In this document: positions 33,357-43,050 of the stretch, piece after piece
Layout of the letters: each line of letters opens with the position of its first letter
Position numbering within the stretch: the first letter of the stretch is position 1
Source: Bacillus cereus ATCC 14579
Lineage (GTDB): Bacteria; Bacillota; Bacilli; Bacillales; Bacillaceae_G
Assembly (NCBI RefSeq): GCF_000007825.1
Contig: NC_004722.1
Coordinates: 4,566,501-4,630,500, forward strand
DNA: 64,000 nucleotides
Direction of reading: 5' to 3'
Notes under the pieces: model-generated
The model's database searches: none
What the model saw: the letters and a program-made list of their open reading frames with translations, nothing else
What the model was told of the DNA's origin: nothing
Program-made: the position numbers and the translations under genes

Positions 33357-33386
33357 TTTATACCATCATTTATATAGGCATGTCAA
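33357..33386 (-). promoter_or_regulatory. Promoter of the tyrS T-box transcript
   Basis: Minus strand: TTGACA (33381-33386), 18-bp spacer, TATAAA (33357-33362). Confidence 0.8.
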
Positions 33387-33454
33387 ATAGAGGTCAGGTT
33401 TCCCTTCTTGTCAATCCTTTACAACGTCGCAAGAAGTAATTTATTAGACATATA

Positions 33455-33508
33455 AAAGCCTCCCTCATCTATTCTTTTATAACTGTATACAGACGAGGAA
33501 GGCACTTC
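33455..33508 (-). terminator. Terminator of maa
   Basis: GCCTTCCTCGTC pairs with GATGAGGGAGGC, then TTTTAT on the minus strand. Confidence 0.75.
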
Positions 33509-33517
33509 GTTCAAATA

Positions 33518-34078
33518 TTATTTTAGTTTTTTTATAATCTTTGCAGGATTCCCGCCAACTACTACATTATTAGGCACATCTTTCGTTACGACAGCACCAG
33601 ATGCGATTACCGCATTGTCTCCAATTGTTACACCTGGATTAATAATTGCTCTTCCGCCAATCCATACGTTATCGCCAATTGTAACTGGTTTTCCGTATTC
33701 TGATCCGCTTATACGCTCTACCGGATCAAGTGGGTGCGTTGCTGTATAAATGTGAACACCTGGAGCTAACATACAGTTCACTCCGATTGTTACCGGGCAT
33801 ACGTCTAAAATCGTACAGTCAAAGTTCGCGTAAAAATTTTCACCGACATGAATGTTATAGCCGTAATCACATCTAAAAGAAGATTCAAGATGAATATTAT
33901 CTCCTGTCGTTCCGAATAATTCTTTTACGATTTCGCTACGCTCTTTCAATTGCTCTTCTGGCGTATCATTTAATTTTCTCGTTAATATACGTGCTTGCTC
34001 TCTTTCTTGTACTAAAACTGGATCAGCCGGTATGTACATTTCTCCTAGTATCATCTTTTCCTTTTCTGTTTTCATCAT
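33518..34078 (-). CDS. maa: Maltose O-acetyltransferase (hexapeptide repeat)
   Basis: 186 aa. N-terminal mac domain (KMILGEMYIPADPVLVQERE) then left-handed beta helix hexapeptides (VTIGDNVWIGGRAIINPGVT, AVIASGAVVTKDVP) and the ending NPAKIIKKL. Uses acetyl-CoA to acetylate glucose or maltose; the His in TATHPLDP is the likely catalytic base. AAAGGGGAT precedes the ATG. Monocistronic, between tyrS and acsA. Confidence 0.92.
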   Translation of the reverse strand: MMKTEKEKMILGEMYIPADPVLVQEREQARILTRKLNDTPEEQLKERSEIVKELFGTTGDNIHLESSFRCDYGYNIHVGENFYANFDCTILDVCPVTIGVNCMLAPGVHIYTATHPLDPVERISGSEYGKPVTIGDNVWIGGRAIINPGVTIGDNAVIASGAVVTKDVPNNVVVGGNPAKIIKKLK

Positions 34079-34117
34079 ACTATCCCCTTTAACTTATATA
34101 TACAAGTTCATGATATC

Positions 34118-34160
34118 ATAAAAAAGAAAGGCCTGAACATTTTTCGTTCAGACCTTTCCC
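34118..34160 (-). terminator. Terminator of acsA
   Basis: AAAGGCCTGAAC pairs with GTTCAGACCTTT, T run on the minus strand. Confidence 0.85.
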
Positions 34161-34162
34161 TC

Positions 34163-35881
34163 TTAATCTTCCATCGTTGATAAGTCACCTGTTGGTAAAT
34201 TCAGCTCCCACGCTTTTAATACGCGGCGCATAATTTTACCACTTCTCGTTTTCGGTAATTTATCTCTAAATTCAATTTGTCGTGGCGCTGCATGAGCTGC
34301 TAGGCCTTTCTTTACAAATTGACGAATTTCTTCTTTTAATTCATCAGATGGTTCGTATCCTGCTCGAAGTGCGATAAATGCTTTAATAATTTCGCCGCGC
34401 ACCGGATCAGGAATACCAATTACACCAGCTTCTGCAACAGCAGCATGCTCGATTAATTTACTTTCTACTTCAAACGGACCAACGCGCTCACCTGACGTCA
34501 TAATTACATCGTCAATACGTCCTTGGAACCAGAAGTATCCATCTTCATCCATATAAGCAGAGTCACCTGATACGTACCAATCTCCCGGCATGAAATAAGA
34601 TTCATATTTTTGCTGGTTATTCCAGATCCCGCGCATCATAGATGGCCAACCTTTCGCAATTGCTAAGTTACCCATTGTGTAAGGAGGCACTTCATTTCCT
34701 TCATTATCAACAATCGCTGCTTTCACACCTGGAATTGGTTTACCCATTGAACCTGGACGGATTTCCATACAAGGGTAGTTACAAATTACTTGTCCACCTG
34801 TTTCTGTCATCCACCACGTATCATGAATACGAAGTCCAAATGCATTCATACCCCAGCGAATTACTTCTGGATTTAACGGCTCACCAACGCTTAATACGTG
34901 ACGAACTTGTGATAAGTCATATTTTTTAATTGCGTCTTGTCCAGCTCCCATTAACATACGGAATGCTGTTGGTGCGCTGTACCAAACCGTCACACCGTAA
35001 TCTTGCAGTGCTTCATACCAAGCTTCTGGACTAAAGCGTCCACCTAAAATAACATTTGACGCTCCAACTAACCACGGTGCGAAAATACCGTAAGCTGTTC
35101 CAGTTACCCAGCCCGGGTCAGCAGTACACCAATATACATCGTCTTCTTTTAAATCTAATACCCACTTCGCCGTTTGATAGTGCTGAACCATTGCGTTTTG
35201 CGCATGAAGCACACCTTTTGGCTTACCAGTAGAACCAGACGTGTAATGTAGAATCAAACCGTCTTCACGGCCTAACCATTCAATATGTAATTCTTTTGAA
35301 GCTTGTTCAAATAACGGATTGAACGCTACCGTTTTACCGCCTTCTTCTACATTATCTCCAACAAGGAAAACTGTTTTTAAAGCCGGTAAATCATTTAATG
35401 GTACGCGCTCTAATAATTCAGGCGTTGTAATTAACACCTTTGCTTCGCTATCTTCTAAGCGATCGCGAACTGCGCCTTCCATAAATGCTTCAAATAGCGG
35501 TCCAACAATTGCTCCTAATTTCACTGCACCTAAAAGTGCGAAATATAACTCTGGAGAACGTGGCATAAAAATAAAAACGCGATCGCCTTTTTCTACATCG
35601 CCATAATTCTTAAGGACGTTTCCTGCTTTATTAGAAAAATCCTTCATTTCCTTAAATGTATATTTCTCTTTTCGCGATCCATCTTGATAATAAAGAGCTA
35701 CTTTATTCTTTCGATCGGATTTCGCATGCTTATCAATTGCCTCATACGCCATATTTACTCGGCCTGTTTCATTCCAAGTAAAGTTTTTATTAACCTCTTC
35801 CCAGTTAAAATTCGCGTATGCCTCATCATAATTCGGCAAATTATTTTCTCCTTTAATGACAGGAAGCGTTTCTACTTTCAT
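34163..35881 (-). CDS. acsA: Acetyl-CoA synthetase
   Basis: 572 aa, same as B. subtilis AcsA. Activates acetate to acetyl-CoA through acetyl-AMP, allowing re-use of overflow acetate. P-loop LHYTSGSTGKPKGVLHAQ, DTWWMTETGG, and the C-terminal PKTRSGKIMRRVLK whose Lys is the target of AcuA acetylation and AcuC deacetylation. Divergent from acuABC, the standard Bacillus arrangement. GGAGGGGG precedes the ATG. A CodY-like box lies in the intergenic region. Confidence 0.96.
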   Translation of the reverse strand: MKVETLPVIKGENNLPNYDEAYANFNWEEVNKNFTWNETGRVNMAYEAIDKHAKSDRKNKVALYYQDGSRKEKYTFKEMKDFSNKAGNVLKNYGDVEKGDRVFIFMPRSPELYFALLGAVKLGAIVGPLFEAFMEGAVRDRLEDSEAKVLITTPELLERVPLNDLPALKTVFLVGDNVEEGGKTVAFNPLFEQASKELHIEWLGREDGLILHYTSGSTGKPKGVLHAQNAMVQHYQTAKWVLDLKEDDVYWCTADPGWVTGTAYGIFAPWLVGASNVILGGRFSPEAWYEALQDYGVTVWYSAPTAFRMLMGAGQDAIKKYDLSQVRHVLSVGEPLNPEVIRWGMNAFGLRIHDTWWMTETGGQVICNYPCMEIRPGSMGKPIPGVKAAIVDNEGNEVPPYTMGNLAIAKGWPSMMRGIWNNQQKYESYFMPGDWYVSGDSAYMDEDGYFWFQGRIDDVIMTSGERVGPFEVESKLIEHAAVAEAGVIGIPDPVRGEIIKAFIALRAGYEPSDELKEEIRQFVKKGLAAHAAPRQIEFRDKLPKTRSGKIMRRVLKAWELNLPTGDLSTMED

Positions 35882-35935
35882 ACTTTACATCCCCCTCCTA
35901 TGTATTCTATTATCTATTATAATGACATTATTTAA

Positions 35936-35950
35936 AATTTTCAGTATATT
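35936..35950. promoter_or_regulatory. CodY-like box between acsA and acuA
   Basis: AATTTTCAGTATATT matches AATTTTCWGAAAATT at 13 of 15 positions, about 55 bp before acsA and 108 bp before acuA. No convincing cre was found in this gap. Confidence 0.5.
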
Positions 35951-36057
35951 TGTTGATTTTTAGACAAATTTTTAATGACAAATTTCGATTCACATCGCAT
36001 ATATTATAAAGTACGATATTAATAGATTCACAAACCCTCAAGGTGGTGAGCAATACA

Positions 36058-36690
36058 TTGATTCATAAAAAAATATATAATGCTAGAAACTTAAAAACAG
36101 CGAAAGGCACTTTAATTATTGAAGGTCCTGTCTCTACACATAACTTAGAAATGTATGAGTTTCATCCAGACTTAATTGCGTTTCGTCCTGCCGAGCAACA
36201 ATATAAAGCAATTGTCGAAATTTCTAAATTACCAGAAGCTCGTCTCATTATTGCTAGACATGACCAAACAATTGTTGGATATGTTACATACTTGTATCCT
36301 GATCCACTTGAACGATGGTCAGAAGGAAAAATGGAAAACTTAATTGAGCTTGGGGCAATTGAAGTAGTCCCAGCCTTCCGCGGGAGTTCTGTCGGAAAGA
36401 ACTTACTAGAGGTTTCTATGATGGACGATTATATGGAAGATTACATTATATTGACGACTGAATATTATTGGCACTGGGATTTGAAACAAACAGGATTGAA
36501 TGTGTGGGAATACCGAAAAGTAATGGAGAAGATGATGAATGCTGGCGGGTTACAATGGATGGCTACAGACGATCCTGAAATTTGTTCACATCCTGCCAAC
36601 TGTTTAATGGTCCGCATCGGTAAACGCGTTGATACGGATTCTATTCAAGCTTTTGATCGTCTACGTTTTCACAATCGTTTTATGTATTAA
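36058..36690 (+). CDS. acuA: Protein acetyltransferase AcuA
   Basis: 210 aa from TTG 36058, seven bases after AAGGTGGTGAG and giving exactly the B. subtilis length; the GTG frame to 36043 overlaps that site. GNAT fold with PAFRGSSVGKNLL (acetyl-CoA loop) and the family block TTEYYWHWDLKQTG. Acetylates and inactivates AcsA. First gene of acuA-acuB-acuC. Confidence 0.95.
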   Translation: MIHKKIYNARNLKTAKGTLIIEGPVSTHNLEMYEFHPDLIAFRPAEQQYKAIVEISKLPEARLIIARHDQTIVGYVTYLYPDPLERWSEGKMENLIELGAIEVVPAFRGSSVGKNLLEVSMMDDYMEDYIILTTEYYWHWDLKQTGLNVWEYRKVMEKMMNAGGLQWMATDDPEICSHPANCLMVRIGKRVDTDSIQAFDRLRFHNRFMY

Positions 36691-36707
36691 TAAAGGGGGC
36701 AACTGGA

Positions 36708-37352
36708 ATGATTGTAGAAGAAATTATGAATCAAAATGTAGTTACATTACATCCAAACGATACAATCGAAACAGCAATCCGAACGATACGCACGAAAGGC
36801 ATTCGGCACATTCCAATTGTCGATCAAAATAATCACGTCGTAGGCATTATTTCTGATCGGGATGTAAGAGATGCAAGTCCGTCTATTCTAGATGAACAAG
36901 TTTCACTCGATATGCTACAGCAACCGCTCGAACTTATTATGAAACATCCTGTTATGACTTGCCATCCTCTCGATTTCGTTGAGGAAATTGCTACTTTATT
37001 TTTTGAAAATAAAATTGGCTGTCTTCCTGTTACAAAGGCCGGGAAGTTAGTTGGAATCATTTCTGAATCTACAGTATTACACACGTTAGTAAAATTAACA
37101 GGAGCACATCAACCAAGTTCGCAAATTGAAATTCAAGTAAAAAACGAACCTGGTATTCTTGGAAAAGTCGTTGCTATTTTTAGTGATTTACAAATAAATA
37201 TCGTGAGCGTTCTCGTCTATCCAGCAAAAGATGAGAATGATAAAGTACTCGTTTTCCGCATTCAAACGATGAATCCTCTAAAAGTGATTGATGCACTTGA
37301 AGCAGAAGGCTACCGCGTATTATGGCCAAACATCATGGGGATGCAGGCATGA
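36708..37352 (+). CDS. acuB: AcuB: paired CBS domains plus ACT domain
   Basis: 214 aa. CBS1 around residues 1-60 (IVEEIMNQNVVTLHP, GIISDRDVRDA), CBS2 around 75-130 (IMKHPVMTCHPLDFV, GIISESTVLHTL), and an ACT-like tail (NEPGILGKVVAIFSDLQINI). Probably an adenine-nucleotide or amino-acid sensor in the acetoin/acetate system; exact role unproven. AAAGGGGGC precedes it and it overlaps acuC by ATGA. Confidence 0.93.
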   Translation: MIVEEIMNQNVVTLHPNDTIETAIRTIRTKGIRHIPIVDQNNHVVGIISDRDVRDASPSILDEQVSLDMLQQPLELIMKHPVMTCHPLDFVEEIATLFFENKIGCLPVTKAGKLVGIISESTVLHTLVKLTGAHQPSSQIEIQVKNEPGILGKVVAIFSDLQINIVSVLVYPAKDENDKVLVFRIQTMNPLKVIDALEAEGYRVLWPNIMGMQA

Positions 37353-38515
37353 GTAGCGCGTTTATTTATTCGGATGACTTCCGGGGCTATTCATTTAGCC
37401 CTGATCATCCTTTTAACCAACTGCGCGTCACACTTACGTATGATTTATTACAAAAGGGCGGTTTCATCTCTCCCTCTCAAATCATCTCACCACGGACGGC
37501 TACAGATGAAGAAATCGCCTACGTTCATACAGAGGAGTACATAAATGCGGTAAAACGTGCTGGAGAAGGAAAGTTAGAAAAATCAATTGCAATGTCCTAT
37601 GGACTCGGAACAGAAGATACACCGATGTTCCCAAATATGCACGAAGCAAGCGCATTGCTCGTTGGTGGTACATTAACAGCTGTCGATGCTGTTCTTTCTG
37701 GGAAAGTAAAGCACGCACTTAATTTGGGCGGCGGCTTACATCACGGCTTTCGCGGCAAAGCATCTGGCTTTTGTATTTATAACGACAGTTCTATCGCAAT
37801 GAAATATATTCAAAAGAAATACGGTTTACGCGTCTTATATATTGATACAGATGCTCATCACGGTGATGGCGTACAGTGGTCGTTTTATGATGACCCTAAC
37901 GTATGCACAATTTCATTACATGAAACTGGTCGCTATTTATTTCCTGGAACTGGCGCTGTAAATGAACGCGGACAAGGTAATGGCTATAGTTATTCTTTTA
38001 ACGTTCCACTCGATGCTTTTACAGAAGATGAATCGTTCTTAAAATCATATCGAACTGTTGTAAAAGAAGTTGCAGCGTACTTTAAACCGGATATTATTTT
38101 AACGCAAAATGGTGCTGACGCACATTATTATGACCCACTTACACATCTTTGTGCGACAATGAATATTTACCGTGAAATACCGAAGCTCGCTCGTGAAATT
38201 GCAAATGAATATTGCGACGGTCGCTGGATCGCTGTCGGTGGCGGTGGCTATGATCACTGGCGCGTCGTTCCAAGAGCTTGGGCACTCATTTGGCTCGAAA
38301 TGAACAACATCCAAAACATCTCAGGTTATCTCCCTCCAGAATGGATTGAAGCTTGGAAAGGACAAGCAGAAACAGAACTTCCCCTCACATGGGAAGATCC
38401 AGACAACATGTATAAACCTATCCCCCGTAAACCAGAAATTGAAGAAAAAAACGCATTAACTGTAGCGAAATCCCTTGAAATTATTCGGAATAATATGACA
38501 AAATCTTTGTACTAA
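37349..38515 (+). CDS. acuC: Protein deacetylase AcuC (HDAC family)
   Basis: 388 aa from ATG 37349, which overlaps the acuB stop; matches the length of B. subtilis AcuC. Zn-dependent class I histone-deacetylase-like fold: HHGFRGKASGFCIYND, DTDAHHGDGVQWSF with the Asp/His metal ligands, and GGGGYDHWRVVPRAW. Removes acetyl from the AcsA lysine to reactivate it. Confidence 0.96.
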   Translation: MSSAFIYSDDFRGYSFSPDHPFNQLRVTLTYDLLQKGGFISPSQIISPRTATDEEIAYVHTEEYINAVKRAGEGKLEKSIAMSYGLGTEDTPMFPNMHEASALLVGGTLTAVDAVLSGKVKHALNLGGGLHHGFRGKASGFCIYNDSSIAMKYIQKKYGLRVLYIDTDAHHGDGVQWSFYDDPNVCTISLHETGRYLFPGTGAVNERGQGNGYSYSFNVPLDAFTEDESFLKSYRTVVKEVAAYFKPDIILTQNGADAHYYDPLTHLCATMNIYREIPKLAREIANEYCDGRWIAVGGGGYDHWRVVPRAWALIWLEMNNIQNISGYLPPEWIEAWKGQAETELPLTWEDPDNMYKPIPRKPEIEEKNALTVAKSLEIIRNNMTKSLY

Positions 38516-38516
38516 A

Positions 38517-38556
38517 CGAAAAGGAGGCTCGTTTTTGAATAGCCTCCTTTTATTTA
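38517..38556 (+). terminator. acuABC terminator
   Basis: AAAAGGAGGCT pairs with AGCCTCCTTTT, T-rich 3' side. Confidence 0.9.
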
Positions 38557-38630
38557 TTGTCGGTTTCTGTCGGTAAGTCGATATATTTTAATAATCGCTG
38601 ATATATTTCGAAATGCGCCGATATATTTTC
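38557..38630. repeat. Dispersed ATATATC-type repeat, copy c
   Basis: Begins TTGTCGGTTTCTGTCGGTAA, then GTCGATATATT, ATCGCTGATATATTTCG and GCGCCGATATATTTTC: three units of about 20 nt after the end box. Same orientation as copy a. Confidence 0.65.
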
Positions 38631-38678
38631 ATTTCATAACAGCCTGGCCCAACTTTTATGAGAAAAGGTAGTGATATT

Positions 38679-39545
38679 ATGTGGAAACGACAAATGATCC
38701 ACACGAAACGTGGTACATTTGAACTCTTTACAAAAGGAGATGGCGAATCGCTTTGTATTACACATCACTATTCACAATTTAATGAAACTGGTGATTACTT
38801 TGCGGATGTTTTTACTGCTACGCATCGTGTATTTCTCATTAATTTACGAGACGCTGGTAACTCGTTAAAAGCCAATTCAGAAAAAGAATTAAGCATGATT
38901 GAAACAATCCACGACTTGGAAGCCATACGAGAAGCATTACAACTTCCAACATGGCATTTCGCTGGCCATTCAACAGGTGGTATGCTTGGACTTTTATATG
39001 CAATTACATATCCACATTCCTTACAATCATTAGTCGTAGCAGGAGCTGCAGCAAGTAACTATACCGAAACACCATTCTGCATTTATCACCCAGCACATCC
39101 ACAGTTTCATTATATGCAAAAACTCATCGAAAACTTAAAAAGCCCTCACCTTACAAATGAAGAACGGAAAGAACTATCTACTAAGAGAACAAAATTATCA
39201 TTGTATAAACCAGAAAACTACAACTCTTATTTTTGTAAACCAATCAATAAAACAATGTCCATTAGCCGGATGAATGCTTTCGCCAATGAATATCCTTCAT
39301 TTGATTTAAGAGAGAATTTACCTTCCATCCAAACAAAGACACTTATTATATGCGGAAGATATGATGTACAGTGCCCAATTCAATATTCTATCGAGATACA
39401 TGATGGGATACGTAATTCTATCTTCATTCCATTCGAAAACAGCAACCATTATCCTTTTTTAGAAGAAGCTGCTCAGTTTACTTCTACTACTCAAACATTT
39501 TATAAATCGTTATTACCATTATTATCAATAAAAACTAAACACTGA
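38679..39545 (+). CDS. Alpha/beta hydrolase
   Basis: 288 aa from ATG 38679 (AAAAGGTAG upstream). Nucleophile elbow GHSTGG near residue 103, Asp in CGRYDVQCP near 234, and His in NSNHYPFLEE near 263 make a full catalytic triad. Close to the proline-iminopeptidase-like branch of the family. No signal peptide; cytoplasmic. Substrate unknown. Confidence 0.88.
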   Translation: MWKRQMIHTKRGTFELFTKGDGESLCITHHYSQFNETGDYFADVFTATHRVFLINLRDAGNSLKANSEKELSMIETIHDLEAIREALQLPTWHFAGHSTGGMLGLLYAITYPHSLQSLVVAGAAASNYTETPFCIYHPAHPQFHYMQKLIENLKSPHLTNEERKELSTKRTKLSLYKPENYNSYFCKPINKTMSISRMNAFANEYPSFDLRENLPSIQTKTLIICGRYDVQCPIQYSIEIHDGIRNSIFIPFENSNHYPFLEEAAQFTSTTQTFYKSLLPLLSIKTKH

Positions 39546-39546
39546 C

Positions 39547-39583
39547 AAAAAGCTCATAGCCTCTATACGACTATGAGCTTTTT
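39547..39583. terminator. Bidirectional terminator
   Basis: AAAAAGCTCATAG pairs with CTATGAGCTTTTTT. Confidence 0.9.
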
Positions 39584-39874
39584 TCAAATGAAATATTTCA
39601 CACTAAAAACAACTAAAAAAACAAAAGAAATAACAACTAAACCCACATCAAGTAATACCGACTTTTTATCTCTATCTTTTAAACTTACCTTAGAGCTAGA
39701 AATGCTTTTAATTACCCAAAAGATCGCAAAAAAGAACCAACCGAAATGATCATTCGTAGAATCTTCATCATAAAACATTTGTATTGCACCAATAATCAAT
39801 AAGATAAGTACGATATTAGTTCCAATCTTTAAAGTCTTATTTGATTTATTATCTTTTAATATATCCCCCAACAT
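39584..39874 (-). CDS. Small membrane protein (96 aa)
   Basis: Three hydrophobic segments: IGTNIVLILLIIGAIQMF, GWFFFAIFWVIKSI and VGLVVISFVFLVVFSV, with a short Asp/Ser-rich loop between the first two and a charged loop between the last two. Start at 39874 has GGGGGATA upstream. No family recognised. Confidence 0.65.
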   Translation of the reverse strand: MLGDILKDNKSNKTLKIGTNIVLILLIIGAIQMFYDEDSTNDHFGWFFFAIFWVIKSISSSKVSLKDRDKKSVLLDVGLVVISFVFLVVFSVKYFI

Positions 39875-39995
39875 ATAGCTCGCTCCCTATGCTCTCCTCT
39901 GTTTTGTTTCTCTTTACATTTTAACACAAATTACCTATTTCTTCCTTTTCATTCGAATAACATACAAAAAACCTGCCAATTACTCGGCAGGTATA

Positions 39996-40697
39996 TTACA
40001 CGTTAAAACGATAACCAGCTCCCCATACCGTTTCAATATATTGCGGGTGAGCTGGATCTCTTTCAATTTTTTCACGTAGCTTTCTAATATGAACGACAAC
40101 AGTTGCTAAATCACCAGCAGAGTCTAATCCCCAAATGCGTTCAAATAGCTGTTCTTTATTTAATACTTGATTTGGGTTTGTGACAAAGAATGTTAATAAA
40201 TCAAATTCCTTCGTTGTAAATGCCACTTCTTCATTGTTTATAAAAACTTTCCTCGCTCGTTGATCGATAGAAATTCCGTGAATATATAACGTATCGCGTT
40301 GCTTACTTACATTTCCTAATAATCTTTCATAACGAGAAATATGTGCTTTTACTCTTGCGACTAATTCACTCGGGCTAAACGGCTTCGTTATATAATCATC
40401 CGCTCCTAATCCGAGTCCGCGAATTTTATCTATATCTTCTTTTTTTGCTGAAACAAGTAGAATCGGAATATCTTTTACAGCACGTATTTGTTTACAAATT
40501 TCGAATCCGTTCATTTTCGGAAGCATAATATCTAAAATAATTAAATCATAGTCTTCTTGCAGGGCTATTTGTAAACCTGTTTCTCCTGAATGCTCTACAT
40601 CAACTTGGAAATCATTAATTTCTAAATAATCTCGCTGTAATTCTGCAATACTTACTTCATCTTCTATTAATAAAATTCTTTTCAATTTACTCACCAC
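39996..40697 (-). CDS. OmpR-family response regulator
   Basis: About 233 aa. Receiver domain with phospho-Asp in LIILDIMLPKMNGFE and Lys in ITKPFSPSE, then an OmpR winged helix (FTTKEFDLLTFFVTNPNQVL, VVVHIRKLREKIE). Overlaps the 3' end of the histidine kinase gene by 11 bases. The exact start is uncertain (GTG 40697 or a nearby GTG/TTG). The kinase lies first in the operon, the reverse of the common order. Target genes unknown. Confidence 0.92.
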   Translation of the reverse strand: MVSKLKRILLIEDEVSIAELQRDYLEINDFQVDVEHSGETGLQIALQEDYDLIILDIMLPKMNGFEICKQIRAVKDIPILLVSAKKEDIDKIRGLGLGADDYITKPFSPSELVARVKAHISRYERLLGNVSKQRDTLYIHGISIDQRARKVFINNEEVAFTTKEFDLLTFFVTNPNQVLNKEQLFERIWGLDSAGDLATVVVHIRKLREKIERDPAHPQYIETVWGAGYRFNV

Positions 40698-42141
40698 ATT
40701 CCTCTACTTTTTCCAATGAGAAGAAAATGCTTGTGCCTTTACCAAGCTCGCTTTCCGCCCAAATTTCCCCGCCATGTTCTTCAACAATTTGCTTCGCTAT
40801 TGCTAAACCAAGTCCACTTCCACCTGTGCTAGAATTCCGCGATTGTTCTGCACGATAAAAACGTTCAAAGATATAAGGTAGCGTATCAGATTCTATACCT
40901 GATCCATTGTCCATCACTTTCACAATAACTTTATTATTATTACTCGATACTGTTACAGTAATTTTCTTCTCTTCTTTATCCATGTATTTCACACTATTAT
41001 GAATTAAATTTGATATAACTCTATTTATCTTTTCGCAATCAGCCGTTACATATAGTGGTGATGTATGTAATTGCAAGTTAACTTCTATACCTTCTTTACT
41101 TAAATCCATTTGCATCTCTTCGATTAACTCTTGCATAAACGTATTCAATTCAACCGTTTCAAACTGAAAGGGAACTCGATTCAAATCGAGCTTTGAGAAT
41201 AAAAATAATTCATCAATAAGTGTATCCATATGTCTTGCTTTCGTATGGATAGTTGTTAAATACTTATCCATTTTTTCTGGCGTATTTGCTACTCCGTCCT
41301 TTATTCCTTCTACATATCCGATAATTGATGTAATCGGTGTTTTTAAATCATGAGAGATGTTTGAAATAAGCTCTTTTCGATTTTCTTCATACTGCGTTTG
41401 CATCTCTATCGATTCTTTTAATCTCTTCCTCATTTCCTCAAATCCTTGATTTAATTGCCCTATTTCATCGTGTGATGTAACTGGTATTTGAAAATCTAAA
41501 TTTCCTTCTTTAATTTTCTCCGTTGCGCCTTTCAATACAAAAATTGGTTTTATTACACTTCTTGAAACGAGGTAACTTAATAATCCAATGAGTAAAATGG
41601 CTAGTAGTAAGAGCGCTACGAATAAGATTGGAAATAATTTTTGTGTAAGATCTACAAATGAACTTTGCTTTTTTAATACAAATATACTTCCCTCTTCTTC
41701 CTGAGGAAAATAAAAATCAAACTTTACATATCGATAAAATGTATCGCCTAGTTCCGTTGTACCACGACTATTAATATTTGCTGATTCAAATTTCGGAAGG
41801 GTTTCTTTTAAAGATACACTTTCAAATACGTTTGAAGCATATGAAAGTGTTTCTCCTTTTCTTACTACTATTTTCACACCCTCTTTTTCTATTGCTGAGA
41901 CAAACGACTCATCTAACAATTGAGATTGATGCTGTTTAGCTGCTGACTTCAACTCAAGATAGGCATTCTCTTCTTCTGGTGTAAGCGGCTTTTGAATGTA
42001 AGAACTTTTATAGAAATTTTTCACTGCTTCCAAGTCACCTGTTATCGAAAAAACGATTAAAAATCCCGCGACTAATATAAGCGTAATGGAAACGAGGATA
42101 ACAGCAATATAAGAAAATAAAAACCTTGTTTTAATAGACAT
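40687..42141 (-). CDS. Sensor histidine kinase
   Basis: 484 aa. Two transmembrane helices (about residues 8-31 and 166-190) bracket a 135-residue extracellular sensor. Then HAMP, HisKA with ISHDLKTPITSIIGYVEG, and HATPase motifs NLIHNSVKYMD, DNGSGIESD and GGSGLGLAIAK. Partner of the overlapping response regulator. The signal is unknown; no transporter lies next to it, so it is not of the BceS type. Confidence 0.93.
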   Translation of the reverse strand: MSIKTRFLFSYIAVILVSITLILVAGFLIVFSITGDLEAVKNFYKSSYIQKPLTPEEENAYLELKSAAKQHQSQLLDESFVSAIEKEGVKIVVRKGETLSYASNVFESVSLKETLPKFESANINSRGTTELGDTFYRYVKFDFYFPQEEEGSIFVLKKQSSFVDLTQKLFPILFVALLLLAILLIGLLSYLVSRSVIKPIFVLKGATEKIKEGNLDFQIPVTSHDEIGQLNQGFEEMRKRLKESIEMQTQYEENRKELISNISHDLKTPITSIIGYVEGIKDGVANTPEKMDKYLTTIHTKARHMDTLIDELFLFSKLDLNRVPFQFETVELNTFMQELIEEMQMDLSKEGIEVNLQLHTSPLYVTADCEKINRVISNLIHNSVKYMDKEEKKITVTVSSNNNKVIVKVMDNGSGIESDTLPYIFERFYRAEQSRNSSTGGSGLGLAIAKQIVEEHGGEIWAESELGKGTSIFFSLEKVEECGE

Positions 42142-42290
42142 ATCTTAAATCCTCACTTTATCAAACCTTATTATTTATAAGCATAAAAATATATGTTCAA
42201 TTACTCAAGCGATTTTATAGTAATTTTAGCGTCAGTTTATAAAAATTTAATGTTCCTATTTTACAGTTGAAATTAGGAGGTTGAAATTCC

Positions 42291-42971
42291 ATGTTCAAAA
42301 AAACATTCAGTATGATATGTTGCGTAATTTTTTTACAAGGATGCTCGCAAGAACAAGAAGTAAAAAAGGAGATGGCAAACATGGAGACTGCACTACTAGC
42401 AGCTACTGAAAAAAATGAAACGAATACTGTTATATCTTTACTAAAACAAGGCGCAAATATAAATGCGACGGATAGTCAAGGACGCACTCCGCTTATGATT
42501 GCTACATACAAAAATGATGTAAAAACCGCAAAGGCGCTTATCAAAGCCGGTGCTGACGTAAATATTCAAGATGACATGAAAAATAATCCCTTTCTATACG
42601 CCGGTGCGGAAGGTTACTTAGACATTTTAAAACTAACAATTGATGCTGGTGCAGATCCTACGATTACAAATCGTTACGGCGGAACAGCTCTTATCCCAGC
42701 TTCAGAACATGGCTATATTGACGTCATAAAAGAACTCCTCACTCGAACAAATATTGATGTAAATCATGTAAATAACCTGGGATGGACAGCTTTAATGGAA
42801 GCCATCGTACTAAGTAACGGAAACGAAACACAGCAACAAGTCATTCGCCTTCTTATTGAGCACGGCGGAGATGTAAACATTCCAGACAATGATGGTGTTA
42901 CCCCGCTAGAGCATGCTCGCGCTCATCACTTTGAGGAGATAGAGAAGATTTTGTTAGAAGGCCGTAAGTAA
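42291..42971 (+). CDS. Ankyrin-repeat lipoprotein
   Basis: 226 aa. Signal with lipobox FLQGCS (Cys at about 18), then five or so ankyrin repeats (DSQGRTPLMIATYKNDVKTA, LIKAGADVNIQDD, NRYGGTALIPASEHGYID, NNLGWTALMEAI, DNDGVTPLEHARAHH). Likely anchored outside on the membrane as a protein-binding scaffold. TTAGGAGG precedes the ATG. Similar proteins partner catalase in other bacteria; no catalase is nearby. Confidence 0.88.
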   Translation: MFKKTFSMICCVIFLQGCSQEQEVKKEMANMETALLAATEKNETNTVISLLKQGANINATDSQGRTPLMIATYKNDVKTAKALIKAGADVNIQDDMKNNPFLYAGAEGYLDILKLTIDAGADPTITNRYGGTALIPASEHGYIDVIKELLTRTNIDVNHVNNLGWTALMEAIVLSNGNETQQQVIRLLIEHGGDVNIPDNDGVTPLEHARAHHFEEIEKILLEGRK

Positions 42972-43050
42972 AAAGCTAATTTTTGCCTTCCTCCCCCACC
43001 CTATGCTACATTTAAGCCGTTACATTAATATTAATAGGGTGGGAATAAAC

